From Chryseobacterium sp. SC28 (GTDB lineage: Bacteria > Bacteroidota > Bacteroidia > Flavobacteriales > Weeksellaceae): a DNA stretch of 64,000 nt. The notes below the pieces were generated by a model, which was not told where the DNA came from, searched no databases, and was given only the letters and a program-made list of their open reading frames with translations. Positions 53,815-62,948 of the stretch are shown here, piece after piece. How positions within the stretch are numbered: the stretch's first letter is position 1; the number at the start of each line of letters is the position of its first letter. Location of the stretch: contig NZ_QOVY01000001.1 in assembly GCF_003932955.1 (NCBI RefSeq), positions 1 through 64,000 on the forward strand. The letters are read 5' to 3'. The translations under genes were made by a program, and so were the position numbers.

Positions 53815-55600
53815 ACCAAAATATCAAAAAAATCTTTGCGCACTTTGCGTTAAAAAATAAAAACTTCAACCTTTTGCTGAGCGAAGCGCCCTTGCGAACC
53901 TTAAAAATATTTTCAAGAATGTCAAAAAAATCTTTGCGCACTTTGCGTTTAAAATAAAAACTTCAACAATTACTGAGCAAAGCGCCCTTGCAAACCTTAA
54001 AAATATTTTCAAGAATGTCAAAAAAATCTTTGCGCACTTTGCGTTTAAATAGAAACATCAACCATTTCTGAGCAAAGCGCCCTTGCGAACCTTAAAAATA
54101 TTTTCAAGAATGTCAAAAAAATCTTTGCGCACTTTGCGTTAAAAAATAAAAACTTCAACAATTACTGAGCAAAGCGCCCTTGCAAACCTTAAAAATATTT
54201 TCAAGAATGTCAAAAAAATCTTTGCGCACTTTGCGTTTAAAAATAGAACATCAACCATTACTGAGCAAAGCGCCCTTGCAAACCTTAAAAATATTTTCAA
54301 GAATGTCAAAAAAATCTTTGCGCACTTTGCGTTTAAAATAAAAACTTCAACCATTGCTGAGCAAAGCGCCCTTGCAAACCTTAAAAATATTTTCAAGAAT
54401 GTCAAAAAAATCTTTGCGCACTTTGCGTTTAAAAATAGAACATCAACCATTACTGAGCAAAGCGCCCTTGCAAACCTTAAAAATATTTTCAAGAATGTCA
54501 AAAAAATCTTTGCGCACTTTGCGTTTAAAAATAAAACTTCAACCATTGCTGAGCAAAGCGCCCTTGCGAACCTTAAAAATATTTTCAATAAGATCAAAAA
54601 AATCTTTGCGCACTTTGCGTTTAAAATAAAAACTTCAACCATTACTGAGCAAAGCGCCCTTGCAAACCTTAAAAATATTTTCAAGAATGTCAAAAAAATC
54701 TTTGCGCACTTTGCATTAAAAAATAAAAACTTCAACCATTGCTGAGCAAAGCGCCCTTGCGGACCTTAAAAATATTTTCAAGAATGTCAAAAAAAATCTT
54801 TGCGCACTTTGCATTAAAAAATAAAAACTTCAACCATTGCTGAGCAAAGCGCCCTTGCAAACCTTAAAAATATTTTCAAGAATGTCAAAAAAATCTTTGC
54901 GCACTTTGCGTTTAAAATAAAAACTTCAACCATTGCTGAGCAAAGCGCCCTTGAGAACCTGAAAAATATTTTCAAGAATGTCAAAAAAATCTTTGCGCAC
55001 TTTGCGTTTAAAAATAGAAACATCAACCATTGCTGAACAAAGCGCCCTTGCGGACCTTAAAAATATTTTCAATAAGATTAAAAAAATCTTTGCGCACTTT
55101 GCGTTTAAAAATAGAAACATCAACCATTGCTGAACAAAGCGCCCTTGCGGACCTTAAAAATATTTTCAATAAGATTAAAAAAATCTTTGCGCACTTTGCG
55201 TTTAAAAATAGAAACATCAACCATTGCTGAACAAAGCGCCCTTGCGGACCTTAAAAATATTTTCAATAAGATTAAAAAAATCTTTGCGCACTTTGCGTTT
55301 AAAAATAGAAACATCAACCATTGCTGAACAAAGCGCCCTTGCGGACCTTAAAAATATTTTCAATAAGATTAAAAAAATCTTTGCGCACTTTGCGTTTAAA
55401 AATAGAAACATCAACCATTGCTGAACAAAGCGCCCTTGCGGACCTTAAAAATATTTTCAATAAGATTAAAAAAATCTTTGCGCACTTTGCGTTTAAAAAT
55501 AGAAACATCAACCATTGCTGAGCAAAGCGCCCTTGCAAACCTTAAAAATATTTTCAATAAGATTAAAAAAATCTTTGCGCACTTTGCGTTAAAATCGGTT
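53815..55600 (+). repeat. Tandem array of about nineteen 97-bp units
   Basis: TTTGCGCACTTTGC recurs about 19 times between 53834 and 55580 with a period of 91-100, mostly 97. Each unit has GAGCAAAGCGCCCTTGCG on the left, AAAAATATTTTC in the middle and AAATCTTTGCGCACTTTGCG on the right; the outer parts are partly self-complementary. The last five full units (55023-55500) are almost identical, so they expanded recently. Minus-strand frames through the array are periodic artefacts. Confidence 0.95.
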
Positions 55601-55639
55601 AAACTTTTTATTAGCTCATCATATCAAACTATTTTACAG

Positions 55640-55647
55640 TAATTTTG
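55640..55647 (+). promoter_or_regulatory. -7 box for the gene at 55664
   Basis: TAATTTTG at 55640-55647 matches TAnnTTTG, 16 bases before the TTG start. It lies just after the last 97-bp unit. Confidence 0.5.
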
Positions 55648-55663
55648 CACCAAACAAGATTTC

Positions 55664-56479
55664 TTGAAACTCAAAGTACTCTTTCTCCTATCAACTCTTT
55701 GCTCGATATTGGCATTCTCACAAACAGATTATGTGTTGGGAAACATCGCCAACGAAAATGGAGACAAATTGCCCAACGCCAGCATCGTGAACTTGCGGAC
55801 AGAGCAAGTGGTAATCTCGGATTTTATGGGCAACTTCGTCATCGCCGCGAAACCATCCGATGAACTTCGGGTGGCGAGGCAAGGCTATGAAAGAAAAAAT
55901 CTGATATTAAATGCCGAAGATTTCTCCAAAAGCATCAATGTCAAACTTTTCACCATTCCACAAGAAATTGAAGAAGTAAAACTCACATTCCGCCCGACGG
56001 GAATCCTCAAAAAAGACGTCACCAGACTCAATCCCCCGCCCAGAGTCGCTGCGCTCAATATGGCTATGAATCTTTATATGAAAACGCCGCCATACGGAGT
56101 TACTCCAAAGGCTACAACGCCTTCCGCCTTCAAACAGCCCGATCTATCCGCTGGGCAGCTGAATGTTTTAGGATTAGCAAATGCAATTGGTGGATTAATA
56201 AAAAAAGCGGGCGAATCGCCAAAAACCACAGCCAATTATTCTGAGAAGCAGGAGTTTTACAAGCGCGTCAAAGCGATTGTCAATATGGATTATTACCTTG
56301 GTTACGGATTAGACGAATACGACTTCGATATTTTTCTGGCGTACGCAGACGAATCTTATGACCTTGCAAAAAATTACCGGAAAAACTTTAACAAAGCAGC
56401 AATCGATTTTAAACTCAAAGAAGCCTTCGCCGAATATCTCAAGACGCACAACTTTTCCAAAAAAACCTCTGAAAGTTAA
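55664..56479 (+). CDS. Secreted carboxypeptidase-regulatory-like protein
   Basis: A 271-residue protein starting at TTG 55664; no ATG lies before the signal peptide (MKLKVLFLLSTLCSILAFSQ). Residues 24-100 form a carboxypeptidase-regulatory-like domain (GNIANENGDKLPNASIVNLRTEQVVISDFMGNF), often an adaptor on TonB-dependent or surface proteins. The rest is a helical tail with YFRKR-like YRKNFNKAAIDFKLKEAFAEY. It is probably periplasmic or attached to the outer membrane. Confidence 0.78.
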   Translation: MKLKVLFLLSTLCSILAFSQTDYVLGNIANENGDKLPNASIVNLRTEQVVISDFMGNFVIAAKPSDELRVARQGYERKNLILNAEDFSKSINVKLFTIPQEIEEVKLTFRPTGILKKDVTRLNPPPRVAALNMAMNLYMKTPPYGVTPKATTPSAFKQPDLSAGQLNVLGLANAIGGLIKKAGESPKTTANYSEKQEFYKRVKAIVNMDYYLGYGLDEYDFDIFLAYADESYDLAKNYRKNFNKAAIDFKLKEAFAEYLKTHNFSKKTSES

Positions 56480-56860
56480 TATTTTGGCCTCTTTACTTGC
56501 CACCTTCTTTCCCGAAATTCCACTATTCTTTTTTGGTTGTTTAATGAATAACCGCGTACTGTAATAGCAAATAGTGGCGTTGTTTACATTAAATCCGAGT
56601 GTTTTATATACTTTCGATCTTGCTATTGAGCACAAATTCCCTATTCATCCACGTTTTGGTCTAATGTGGAAAACTTTTGCTCATGATTGTCAGTTTTTTG
56701 ACACATTTTACGCTTTTGCCCTTTCATTTATAGACTTCAATTTCTATTTTTGTATTCACTTAAAAGAATAGAAAGGGCATTTCTCGAGCAGAACTGTTCT
56801 TCTGCACATCACCTCTTTTCTTGAACATTTTTAAAAATAATTGATAAAAAACGACTCATA
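56480..56860 (+). promoter_or_regulatory. nrdB upstream region with promoter box
   Basis: The 381-base gap holds TATTTTTG at 56745-56752, a TAnnTTTG box about 110 bases before nrdB. A small hairpin (GCAGAA-CTGTTC-TTCTGC, about 56790-56807) lies in the leader. No clear NrdR box pair was recognised. The rest is AT-rich. Confidence 0.4.
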
Positions 56861-57835
56861 ATGGGAATTTTCGATAAAAGAATAAGCTACAAACCTTTCG
56901 AATATCCGGAAGTAATGCAATTTGTAGAAGCTATCAACAAGTCTTATTGGGTACACTCCGAAGTGGATTTTACGGCCGATGTGCAGGACTTCCATTCCCA
57001 ATTGGAACCCCACGAAAAAAACGCCGTCAAAAATGCCTTGCTGGCCATCGCACAGATTGAAGTGAACGTCAAAACCTTCTGGGGTAATCTTTATGACCAC
57101 CTTCCAAAGCCGGAACTTAACGGTCTTGGCGCCACCTTTGCAGAATGCGAATTCCGCCATTCCGAAGCCTATTCCAGATTGTTGGAAGTGTTGGGCTATA
57201 ACGACGACTTTTTGGAAGTGGTGAACGTGCCTGCCGTGAAAAGCAGAATAGACTATCTGGGGAAAATGCTGAAACACGCCAATTCTCAGGATCCCAAATC
57301 CTATGTTTCTTCATTATTGCTTTTCAGTATTTTGATAGAGAATGTTTCGTTGTTCAGCCAATTTGCGATCATCCTGTCTTTCACGAGATTTCAAGGCTAT
57401 ATGAAAAACGTGTCCAACATCATCGCCTGGACCTCCGTCGATGAGCAAATCCACGCCAACGGCGGTATTTATTTGATCAACAAAATCCGGGAAGAGCAAC
57501 CCGACTTGCTCACCGATGCCGACATCGAAGCAATCTACGATTTGGTGGACGAATCTCTCGAAATGGAAGCTAATATTTTGGATTGGATTTTCGAACTCGG
57601 CGAGTTGCAAAAAGTATCCAAAAAGAACCTCCTCGATTTTATGAAGTACAGAGTGGATGACTCTCTGAACAAGATTGGCATGAAAACCCGATACAACGTT
57701 TCTCCGGAAGATTATCGCCCGATGGTTTGGTTTGAAGAAGAGGTTTTTGCCAACTCTATGGATGACTTCTTCGCAAAACGTCCGGTAGATTACACCAAAC
57801 ACGATAAGAGTATTACCGCAAACGATTTGTTTTAA
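56861..57835 (+). CDS. nrdB: Ribonucleotide reductase, beta (radical) subunit
   Basis: A 324-residue class I R2 subunit. Carboxylate and histidine ligands are seen at Glu67, Glu97, His100 (AECEFRHSEAYSRLL), Glu160, and Glu195/His198 (VDEQIHANGG). Tyr104 is at the radical-tyrosine spacing (His+4). It forms the metal-radical cofactor that starts nucleotide reduction in the alpha subunit. There is no N-terminal ATP-cone. It precedes nrdA by 410 bases of repeats. The metal and radical subclass cannot be assigned from sequence. Confidence 0.94.
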   Translation: MGIFDKRISYKPFEYPEVMQFVEAINKSYWVHSEVDFTADVQDFHSQLEPHEKNAVKNALLAIAQIEVNVKTFWGNLYDHLPKPELNGLGATFAECEFRHSEAYSRLLEVLGYNDDFLEVVNVPAVKSRIDYLGKMLKHANSQDPKSYVSSLLLFSILIENVSLFSQFAIILSFTRFQGYMKNVSNIIAWTSVDEQIHANGGIYLINKIREEQPDLLTDADIEAIYDLVDESLEMEANILDWIFELGELQKVSKKNLLDFMKYRVDDSLNKIGMKTRYNVSPEDYRPMVWFEEEVFANSMDDFFAKRPVDYTKHDKSITANDLF

Positions 57836-57844
57836 AATTAAATT

Positions 57845-57900
57845 CCCCTTCCCTGAAGGGGTGGCAAAAATTCAGAGAATTTTTGACGGGGTAGTTGATA
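57845..57900 (+). repeat. Double-hairpin palindromic repeat after nrdB
   Basis: CCCCTTC-CCT-GAAGGGG (57845-57861) is followed by AAAAATTC-AGA-GAATTTTT (57866-57884) and GACGGGGTAG. This is a short dispersed flavobacterial repeat by appearance, and could act as a transcription or RNA-stability barrier between nrdB and nrdA. Confidence 0.7.
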
Positions 57901-58014
57901 AGAAAATATATTGTTATTCTTGTTATAACAAATCAAAGTATAAAGTAATTTCACTTTAGTAAAAAGAAAATTTTGAGAAACGTTTTTTTATTCTTAGAAT
58001 TTTCTTTTTTATGC

Positions 58015-58165
58015 GAAATCGTTAAAAATGGCGAAGCGCGCCCCGGCTTGAGTGGAGCTCTTTTTCTGGCATTGCGATGTGGAAGGTTCAGATGGATAAA
58101 TTCCCGTCGTTCGCAATGCCAGAAAAAAGCGGGAACGGAAGACGGATAAAGGCGCCCAAACAATT
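58015..58165 (+). repeat. Flavobacterial hairpin element (copy B)
   Basis: GCGCCCCGGCTTGAGTGGAG, then CTCTTTTTCTGGCATTGCGA, a loop, TCGCAATGCCAGAAAAAAG, then CGGGAACGGAAGACGG. The stem (58060-58077 with 58110-58127) is a nearly perfect inverted repeat. The flank order resembles the copies at 37.1 and 53.65 kb though the stem differs. It fills most of the gap before nrdA. Confidence 0.7.
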
Positions 58166-58245
58166 AATAAAGTAAAAAATACCAATAGCAAAAAGCTAAT
58201 TGCTATCGTAAAATAAGTTGCTAATTTCCCAAAAAATATAAAATT

Positions 58246-59904
58246 ATGATGGACGAAAATATAGATATCTGGTGGCTCAATGAAGAGTCTGAACAAATGC
58301 TGAACAGAGGCTACCTTTTGAAAGGTGAAACCGTAGATGGCGCCATCGACCGTATTACCACGGCGGCCGCCAAACGCCTGTACAAACCGGAATTGCAGCC
58401 CGCTTTCAAAGAAATGATCGTGAAAGGCTGGATCAGTTTCTCATCTCCTGTGTGGGCGAATATGGGAACGCAACGCGGTTTGCCGATCTCTTGTTTCAAC
58501 GTTCACGTCCCGGATAATATCGAAGGCATCACGCACAAGTTGGGTGAGGTGATTATGCAGACGAAAATCGGCGGCGGAACGTCCGGTTACTTTGGAGAAT
58601 TGAGAAACAGAGGAACAGCGGTCACGGACAACGGAAAATCCTCAGGCGCAGTTTCCTTCATGAAATTATATGACACGGCGATGGATGTGGTGTCGCAAGG
58701 TGGCGTGAGAAGAGGCGCATTTGCAGCTTACCTGGACATCGACCACGGCGATATCGAAGAATTTTTGAGTATCAAAGATATTGGAAGCCCTATTCAGAAC
58801 CTGTTTACAGGCGTTTGCGTTCCGGATTATTGGATGCAGGATATGATCGATGGCGATGCCGAGAAACGAAAAATCTGGGCAAGAGTTTTGGAAAGCCGCC
58901 AGCAGAAAGGCTTGCCATATATTTTCTTTACCGATAATGTGAACAGAAACAAGCCTCAGGTTTACAAAGATGCAGGATTGATGGTGAACGCGAGTAACCT
59001 TTGTTCCGAGATTATGTTGCCTTCCACGGCTAACGAATCTTTCATCTGCTGTCTGTCTTCTATGAACTTGGAATTATTTGACGAATGGAAAGATACCAAC
59101 GCCGTGAAATTGGCAATCTATTTCCTAGACGCCGTTCTTTCGGAATTCATTGATAAAACTGAAGGCAATTATTACTTGACTTCGGCAAGAAATTTTGCGA
59201 TGCGTCACAGAGCTTTAGGTTTGGGCGTTTTAGGATACCATTCTTATTTGCAGAAAAACATGATTCCGTTTGAGAGTTTTGAGGCCACTCAATTCAATGC
59301 CAGAGCGTTCCGTCATATCAAAGAACAATCCGAAATCGCTTCCAAAGAATTGGCCAACATCTACGGCGAACCCGATATGCTGAAAGGTTACGGATTGAGA
59401 AACACAACTTTGATGGCCATTGCGCCAACCACCTCCAGTTCTGCAATTCTGGGTCAAACTTCTCCCGGAATTGAGCCATTTGCTTCCAACTATTACAAAG
59501 CAGGTCTGGCAAAGGGAAACTTTATGCGTAAGAACAAATATTTGGCAAAATTATTAGACGAAAAAGGTTTGGATAACGAAGAAACTTGGAGAACCATTAT
59601 GCTGAACCACGGTTCTGTGCAGCATCTTGAAGGCTTGACAGCTGAGGAAAAAGCAGTATTCAAAACATTCAGAGAAATCTCTCCGATGGAGATCGTTTCT
59701 CAGGCGGCTCAAAGACAGCAGTACATCGATCAGGCACAGTCGCTGAATTTGCAAATCCCGTCTACAATGCCGGTAAAAGACGTGAACTACGTGATGATAG
59801 AAGCTTGGAAAAAAGGGGTGAAAACTTTGTATTATCAAAGAAGTTCCTCGGTTTCCAAAGAACTGATGGTCAACTTTGTGACGTGTTCTTCTTGCGAAGC
59901 TTAA
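58246..59904 (+). CDS. nrdA: Ribonucleotide reductase, alpha (catalytic) subunit
   Basis: A 552-residue, short class I R1 subunit. The catalytic cysteines are Cys83 (GLPISCFNV), Cys253 with Glu255 (ASNLCSEIML) and Cys269 (FICCLSSMNL). The YY radical pair lies in GVKTLYYQRSS, and the C-terminal redox pair is CSSC (547-550). The N-terminal ATP-cone found in longer R1 proteins is absent, so dATP inhibition through it is not expected. A Met at position 2 is an alternative start. Confidence 0.95.
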   Translation: MMDENIDIWWLNEESEQMLNRGYLLKGETVDGAIDRITTAAAKRLYKPELQPAFKEMIVKGWISFSSPVWANMGTQRGLPISCFNVHVPDNIEGITHKLGEVIMQTKIGGGTSGYFGELRNRGTAVTDNGKSSGAVSFMKLYDTAMDVVSQGGVRRGAFAAYLDIDHGDIEEFLSIKDIGSPIQNLFTGVCVPDYWMQDMIDGDAEKRKIWARVLESRQQKGLPYIFFTDNVNRNKPQVYKDAGLMVNASNLCSEIMLPSTANESFICCLSSMNLELFDEWKDTNAVKLAIYFLDAVLSEFIDKTEGNYYLTSARNFAMRHRALGLGVLGYHSYLQKNMIPFESFEATQFNARAFRHIKEQSEIASKELANIYGEPDMLKGYGLRNTTLMAIAPTTSSSAILGQTSPGIEPFASNYYKAGLAKGNFMRKNKYLAKLLDEKGLDNEETWRTIMLNHGSVQHLEGLTAEEKAVFKTFREISPMEIVSQAAQRQQYIDQAQSLNLQIPSTMPVKDVNYVMIEAWKKGVKTLYYQRSSSVSKELMVNFVTCSSCEA

Positions 59905-59927
59905 GCGACAGATACGCATAAGTAAAA

Positions 59928-59968
59928 TAATAAAAACCATTTCGTTTAGAGCGAGGTGGTTTTTATGT
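59928..59968 (+). terminator. Intrinsic terminator after nrdA
   Basis: Ten-base arms ATAAAAACCA (59930-59939) and TGGTTTTTAT (59957-59966), with extra inner pairs TCG/CGA, form a strong hairpin with T-run 24 bases after nrdA. Confidence 0.85.
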
Positions 59969-60163
59969 TTTCAAGTACTAGTCTCGCGCATGAAAATCAT
60001 TTTAATATTGTCCTTATAATTTTATTTCACCGTGTGAGCGGATTTTTTTAACTTCCGTCCCGACGCAAGACTTGCCCAAGATTCTCGGCACTGAGTAGTA
60101 TTTTTTTCACTGGATGCGGGATCCTATTTAGAGCAATTATAAATTATTCAAATTTATAGCATT

Positions 60164-60219
60164 GTGACGAAAGTCAGTAATTTTCCTTAAATTTGATGAC
60201 TGTTTTTATTTTAAATTTG
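60164..60219 (+). promoter_or_regulatory. cbb3 oxidase operon promoter
   Basis: TTG (60164-60166), 21 bases, then TAAATTTG (60188-60195) forms a full promoter. A second TAAATTTG at 60212-60219 lies ten bases before the ccoS ATG. The 60,000-60,160 region is otherwise without recognised features; no FNR site was recognised. Confidence 0.6.
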
Positions 60220-60228
60220 TGGGTATTT

Positions 60229-60408
60229 ATGGAGATTCTCTTTCTAATGATTATCTGCAGCGTTTCGCTGGCAGTTATTTTCCTGATTATTTTCATAATC
60301 GGCGCCAGAAAAGGACAGTTTGAAGATGATGAATCACCGGCAGTCAGAATGCTGTTTGACGACGAAATAAAGACAGAAGAGGAGCCCGCTGCTCCGCAAA
60401 AAAAATAA
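60229..60408 (+). CDS. ccoS: cbb3-type cytochrome oxidase assembly protein CcoS
   Basis: A 59-residue one-helix membrane protein (helix about 2-25) with the CcoS-like GARKGQFEDDESPAVRMLFDD after it. The start ATG is at 60229; an upstream ATG only adds residues in the promoter. It helps assembly of the cbb3 oxidase, probably in cofactor insertion. It is followed by ccoNO after 24 bases. Confidence 0.88.
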   Translation: MEILFLMIICSVSLAVIFLIIFIIGARKGQFEDDESPAVRMLFDDEIKTEEEPAAPQKK

Positions 60409-60432
60409 AAAGAATAATTGCTATTTGTAGAT

Positions 60433-62718
60433 ATGGAAACACAAAAATTTAGTTATGACAACGGGATCGTTCGCGCTTTTCTTATTGCGACGGTAGTTTT
60501 CGGTTTAGTCGGTTTTTTATTGGGACTTACGGCCGCGTTGTTACTATTTTACCCGGAATTGCCGGAATTTTTCTTGGGAACAGATGACCCGACCATCCGG
60601 ACGCTTCGCAGCGATGGATTGCAGGGTTTGATCAATTCTCAAGGCGCATTTGGATTTGGGCGTATTAGAATGCTTCATACCAGTGCCGTCATTTTTGCAT
60701 TTGTCGGGAACAGTTTCTTTTGTGGAATATATTATTCATTGCAGCGATTGCTGAAAACAAGAATGTGGAGCGATACACTGTCTTGGATTCATTTTTGGGG
60801 TTGGCAATTGATGATTGTCTCTGTAGTGATCACGTTTTTCATGGGTATCAATACCTCTAAAGAATATGCAGAACACGAGTGGCCTATCGATATTCTTATT
60901 ACCGTGGTTTGGCTCGTATTTGGTCTCAATATGTTTGCGACCATTGCTATTAGGAGGGTGCGGCATTTATACGTGGCGATTTGGTTCTACATAGGAACCT
61001 GGGTTGCGATTGCAATGCTTCATATCTTCAACAACTTAGAAGTACCCCTTTCTTTCGCAGGTTGGAAATCTTATTCTGCCTATGCCGGTGTGAAAGATGC
61101 TTTGGTCCAGTGGTGGTATGGTCACAATGCGGTGGCATTTTTCTTGACCACCCCCGTTCTTGGGTTGATGTATTATTTCGTACCGAAAGCTGCCGATCGA
61201 CCGGTTTTTTCTTACAAATTGTCGATTATTCACTTTTGGTCGTTAATATTCGTCTATATATGGGCCGGTCCTCACCACTTGCAATACACGGCTTTGCCGG
61301 CTTGGGCACAAGCCTTAGGTACGGGATTTTCTATTATGCTTATCGCCCCATCTTGGGGAGGGATGCTAAACGGTTTGCTCACATTAAGAGGAGCTTGGGA
61401 CAAAGTAAGAGAAAATCCGGTTCTGAAATTCTTCGTTGTAGCGGTAACTTGCTATGGAATGGCTACTTTTGAAGGGCCGCTTTTGGCTACAAAAACGGTG
61501 AATAAGGTCGGGCATTTTACAGATTGGGTTATTGGTCACGTACATATCGGCGCTCTTGGTTGGAACGGATTTATGGCATTTGGAGTCATTTATTATCTTG
61601 TTCCAATTATGTGGAGAACCAAACTGTGGTCTGTGAAATTAGGCAACTGGCATTTCTGGCTGGGAACTTTCGGGATTATTTTCTATGCTGTTCCTTTATA
61701 CATTTCAGGATTTACACAGGGATTAATGTGGAAACAGTTCAATCCTGATGGTACTTTGGTTTACAAAAACTGGCTGGACACCGTGACAGCAATTCTGCCA
61801 TATTACAAACTGCGATTTGTAGGCGGATTGTTGTATTTTTCAGGGGCATGCTTGATGGTGGTTAATTTAATCGCAACAGCCAGAAAGGGCTCTTTCCAAA
61901 AAGAAGTACCTGCAGAAGCACCAGCTTTGGCAAAAATTAACGGTAACAGAAAAGAAGGCGAAACCTTCCATCTTTGGCTGGAACGGACTCCTTTTTACTT
62001 GTCGTTGTGCGCTTTTATTGCGTTGGCAATTGGTGGCGTATTAGAAATTATCCCTACAATATTTGTGAAAGATAATGTTCCTACCATCTCCGCTGTGAAG
62101 CCCTACTCCCCTTTAGAATTGGAAGGTAGAGATCTTTACATTCGGGAGGGCTGCAATGCGTGCCACTCGCAGATGATTCGGCCTTTCCGCGACGAAGTTG
62201 TACGCTTCAACGGCAAGAACGGACAATATTCCAAAGCAGGAGAATTTATCTATGACAGACCTTTCTTATGGGGTTCCAAAAGAACAGGTCCGGATTTGCA
62301 AAGAGAAGGTGGTGCAAGACCGGATTCTTGGCACTTCAAACATATGTACAACCCACGATCCACTTCTGCGGGTTCTATCATGCCAAGATATCCATGGCTG
62401 ATTGAAAATACATTGGATAGAAGCAAGACCAAAGCAAAATTGGAATTGATGAAAAACACTTTTGATGTCCCATATACAAAATCGCAAATCGATTCTATGG
62501 ATGCCTGGATGGATCATCAGGCTGATAGGATTGTGAAAAATGTTTTCTCGGAGGCAGACGATGTTAAAAAATCATTTGCCGAAGCTAAGGCCAACAAAGC
62601 CAAATCGGGAGAAAAATTTGTACCGCTTGAAAAGCGCGAGATCGTGGCTTTGATATCATATTTGCAAAGACTGGGAACAGATATCAAGACCACAGAAGTC
62701 AAAACAGCCAGCAATTAA
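60433..62718 (+). CDS. ccoN: cbb3-type cytochrome c oxidase, fused subunits I and II
   Basis: A 761-residue fusion of CcoN and CcoO, as is usual in Bacteroidota. The first part (1-480) has twelve or so hydrophobic helices with histidine ligands such as MLHTSAVIFAFVGNSFF, WWYGHNAVAFFLTTPVLG, GPHHLQYTALP and GHVHIGALGWNGFMAFG. The CcoO part adds a mono-heme c domain with CNACHSQMIRP (about 574-578). It reduces oxygen and pumps protons with high affinity. The start ATG is 60433, following ccoS. Confidence 0.94.
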   Translation: METQKFSYDNGIVRAFLIATVVFGLVGFLLGLTAALLLFYPELPEFFLGTDDPTIRTLRSDGLQGLINSQGAFGFGRIRMLHTSAVIFAFVGNSFFCGIYYSLQRLLKTRMWSDTLSWIHFWGWQLMIVSVVITFFMGINTSKEYAEHEWPIDILITVVWLVFGLNMFATIAIRRVRHLYVAIWFYIGTWVAIAMLHIFNNLEVPLSFAGWKSYSAYAGVKDALVQWWYGHNAVAFFLTTPVLGLMYYFVPKAADRPVFSYKLSIIHFWSLIFVYIWAGPHHLQYTALPAWAQALGTGFSIMLIAPSWGGMLNGLLTLRGAWDKVRENPVLKFFVVAVTCYGMATFEGPLLATKTVNKVGHFTDWVIGHVHIGALGWNGFMAFGVIYYLVPIMWRTKLWSVKLGNWHFWLGTFGIIFYAVPLYISGFTQGLMWKQFNPDGTLVYKNWLDTVTAILPYYKLRFVGGLLYFSGACLMVVNLIATARKGSFQKEVPAEAPALAKINGNRKEGETFHLWLERTPFYLSLCAFIALAIGGVLEIIPTIFVKDNVPTISAVKPYSPLELEGRDLYIREGCNACHSQMIRPFRDEVVRFNGKNGQYSKAGEFIYDRPFLWGSKRTGPDLQREGGARPDSWHFKHMYNPRSTSAGSIMPRYPWLIENTLDRSKTKAKLELMKNTFDVPYTKSQIDSMDAWMDHQADRIVKNVFSEADDVKKSFAEAKANKAKSGEKFVPLEKREIVALISYLQRLGTDIKTTEVKTASN

Positions 62719-62729
62719 TTTAAAATCAA

Positions 62730-62927
62730 ATGATTCCTCAAAGTTTTAAAGACATCATCGCCAATGTGGAAAATGCAGGTTTGTTTCAGACCATTGCAAT
62801 GATTGTCTTCATTTTGTTCTTTGTTATAATGATCTACGTGGTAATGAGCAGGCCAAAGAAATATTATAAGGAAGAAGAAAATGCACCTTTGGAAAAAGAT
62901 GATGAAGAGGATAAATTTACTTTATAA
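62730..62927 (+). CDS. ccoQ: cbb3 oxidase subunit CcoQ-like protein
   Basis: A 65-residue protein with one transmembrane helix (about 17-40, LFQTIAMIVFILFFVIMIYVV) and an acidic tail. Position between ccoNO and ccoP and length match CcoQ/FixQ. It stabilises the oxidase in other bacteria. Family assignment rests mainly on context. Confidence 0.8.
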   Translation: MIPQSFKDIIANVENAGLFQTIAMIVFILFFVIMIYVVMSRPKKYYKEEENAPLEKDDEEDKFTL

Positions 62928-62948
62928 TAAAAAAATAAATAATAAGTC

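Noticed and set aside
54139-54735. A 198-codon leftward frame with 33-residue repeats (NAKCAKIFLTFLKIFLRFARALCS)
   Set aside because: It is produced by 97-bp tandem repeats that stay in frame only where units are 96 bases long; the same peptide appears shifted in other frames across the array.
53815-55600. Possible CRISPR array
   Set aside because: Units are contiguous 97-bp repeats with no unique spacers and no cas genes nearby.
56480-56744. Cobalamin or NrdR-type control element upstream of nrdB
   Set aside because: No clear B12 box or paired NrdR boxes were seen.
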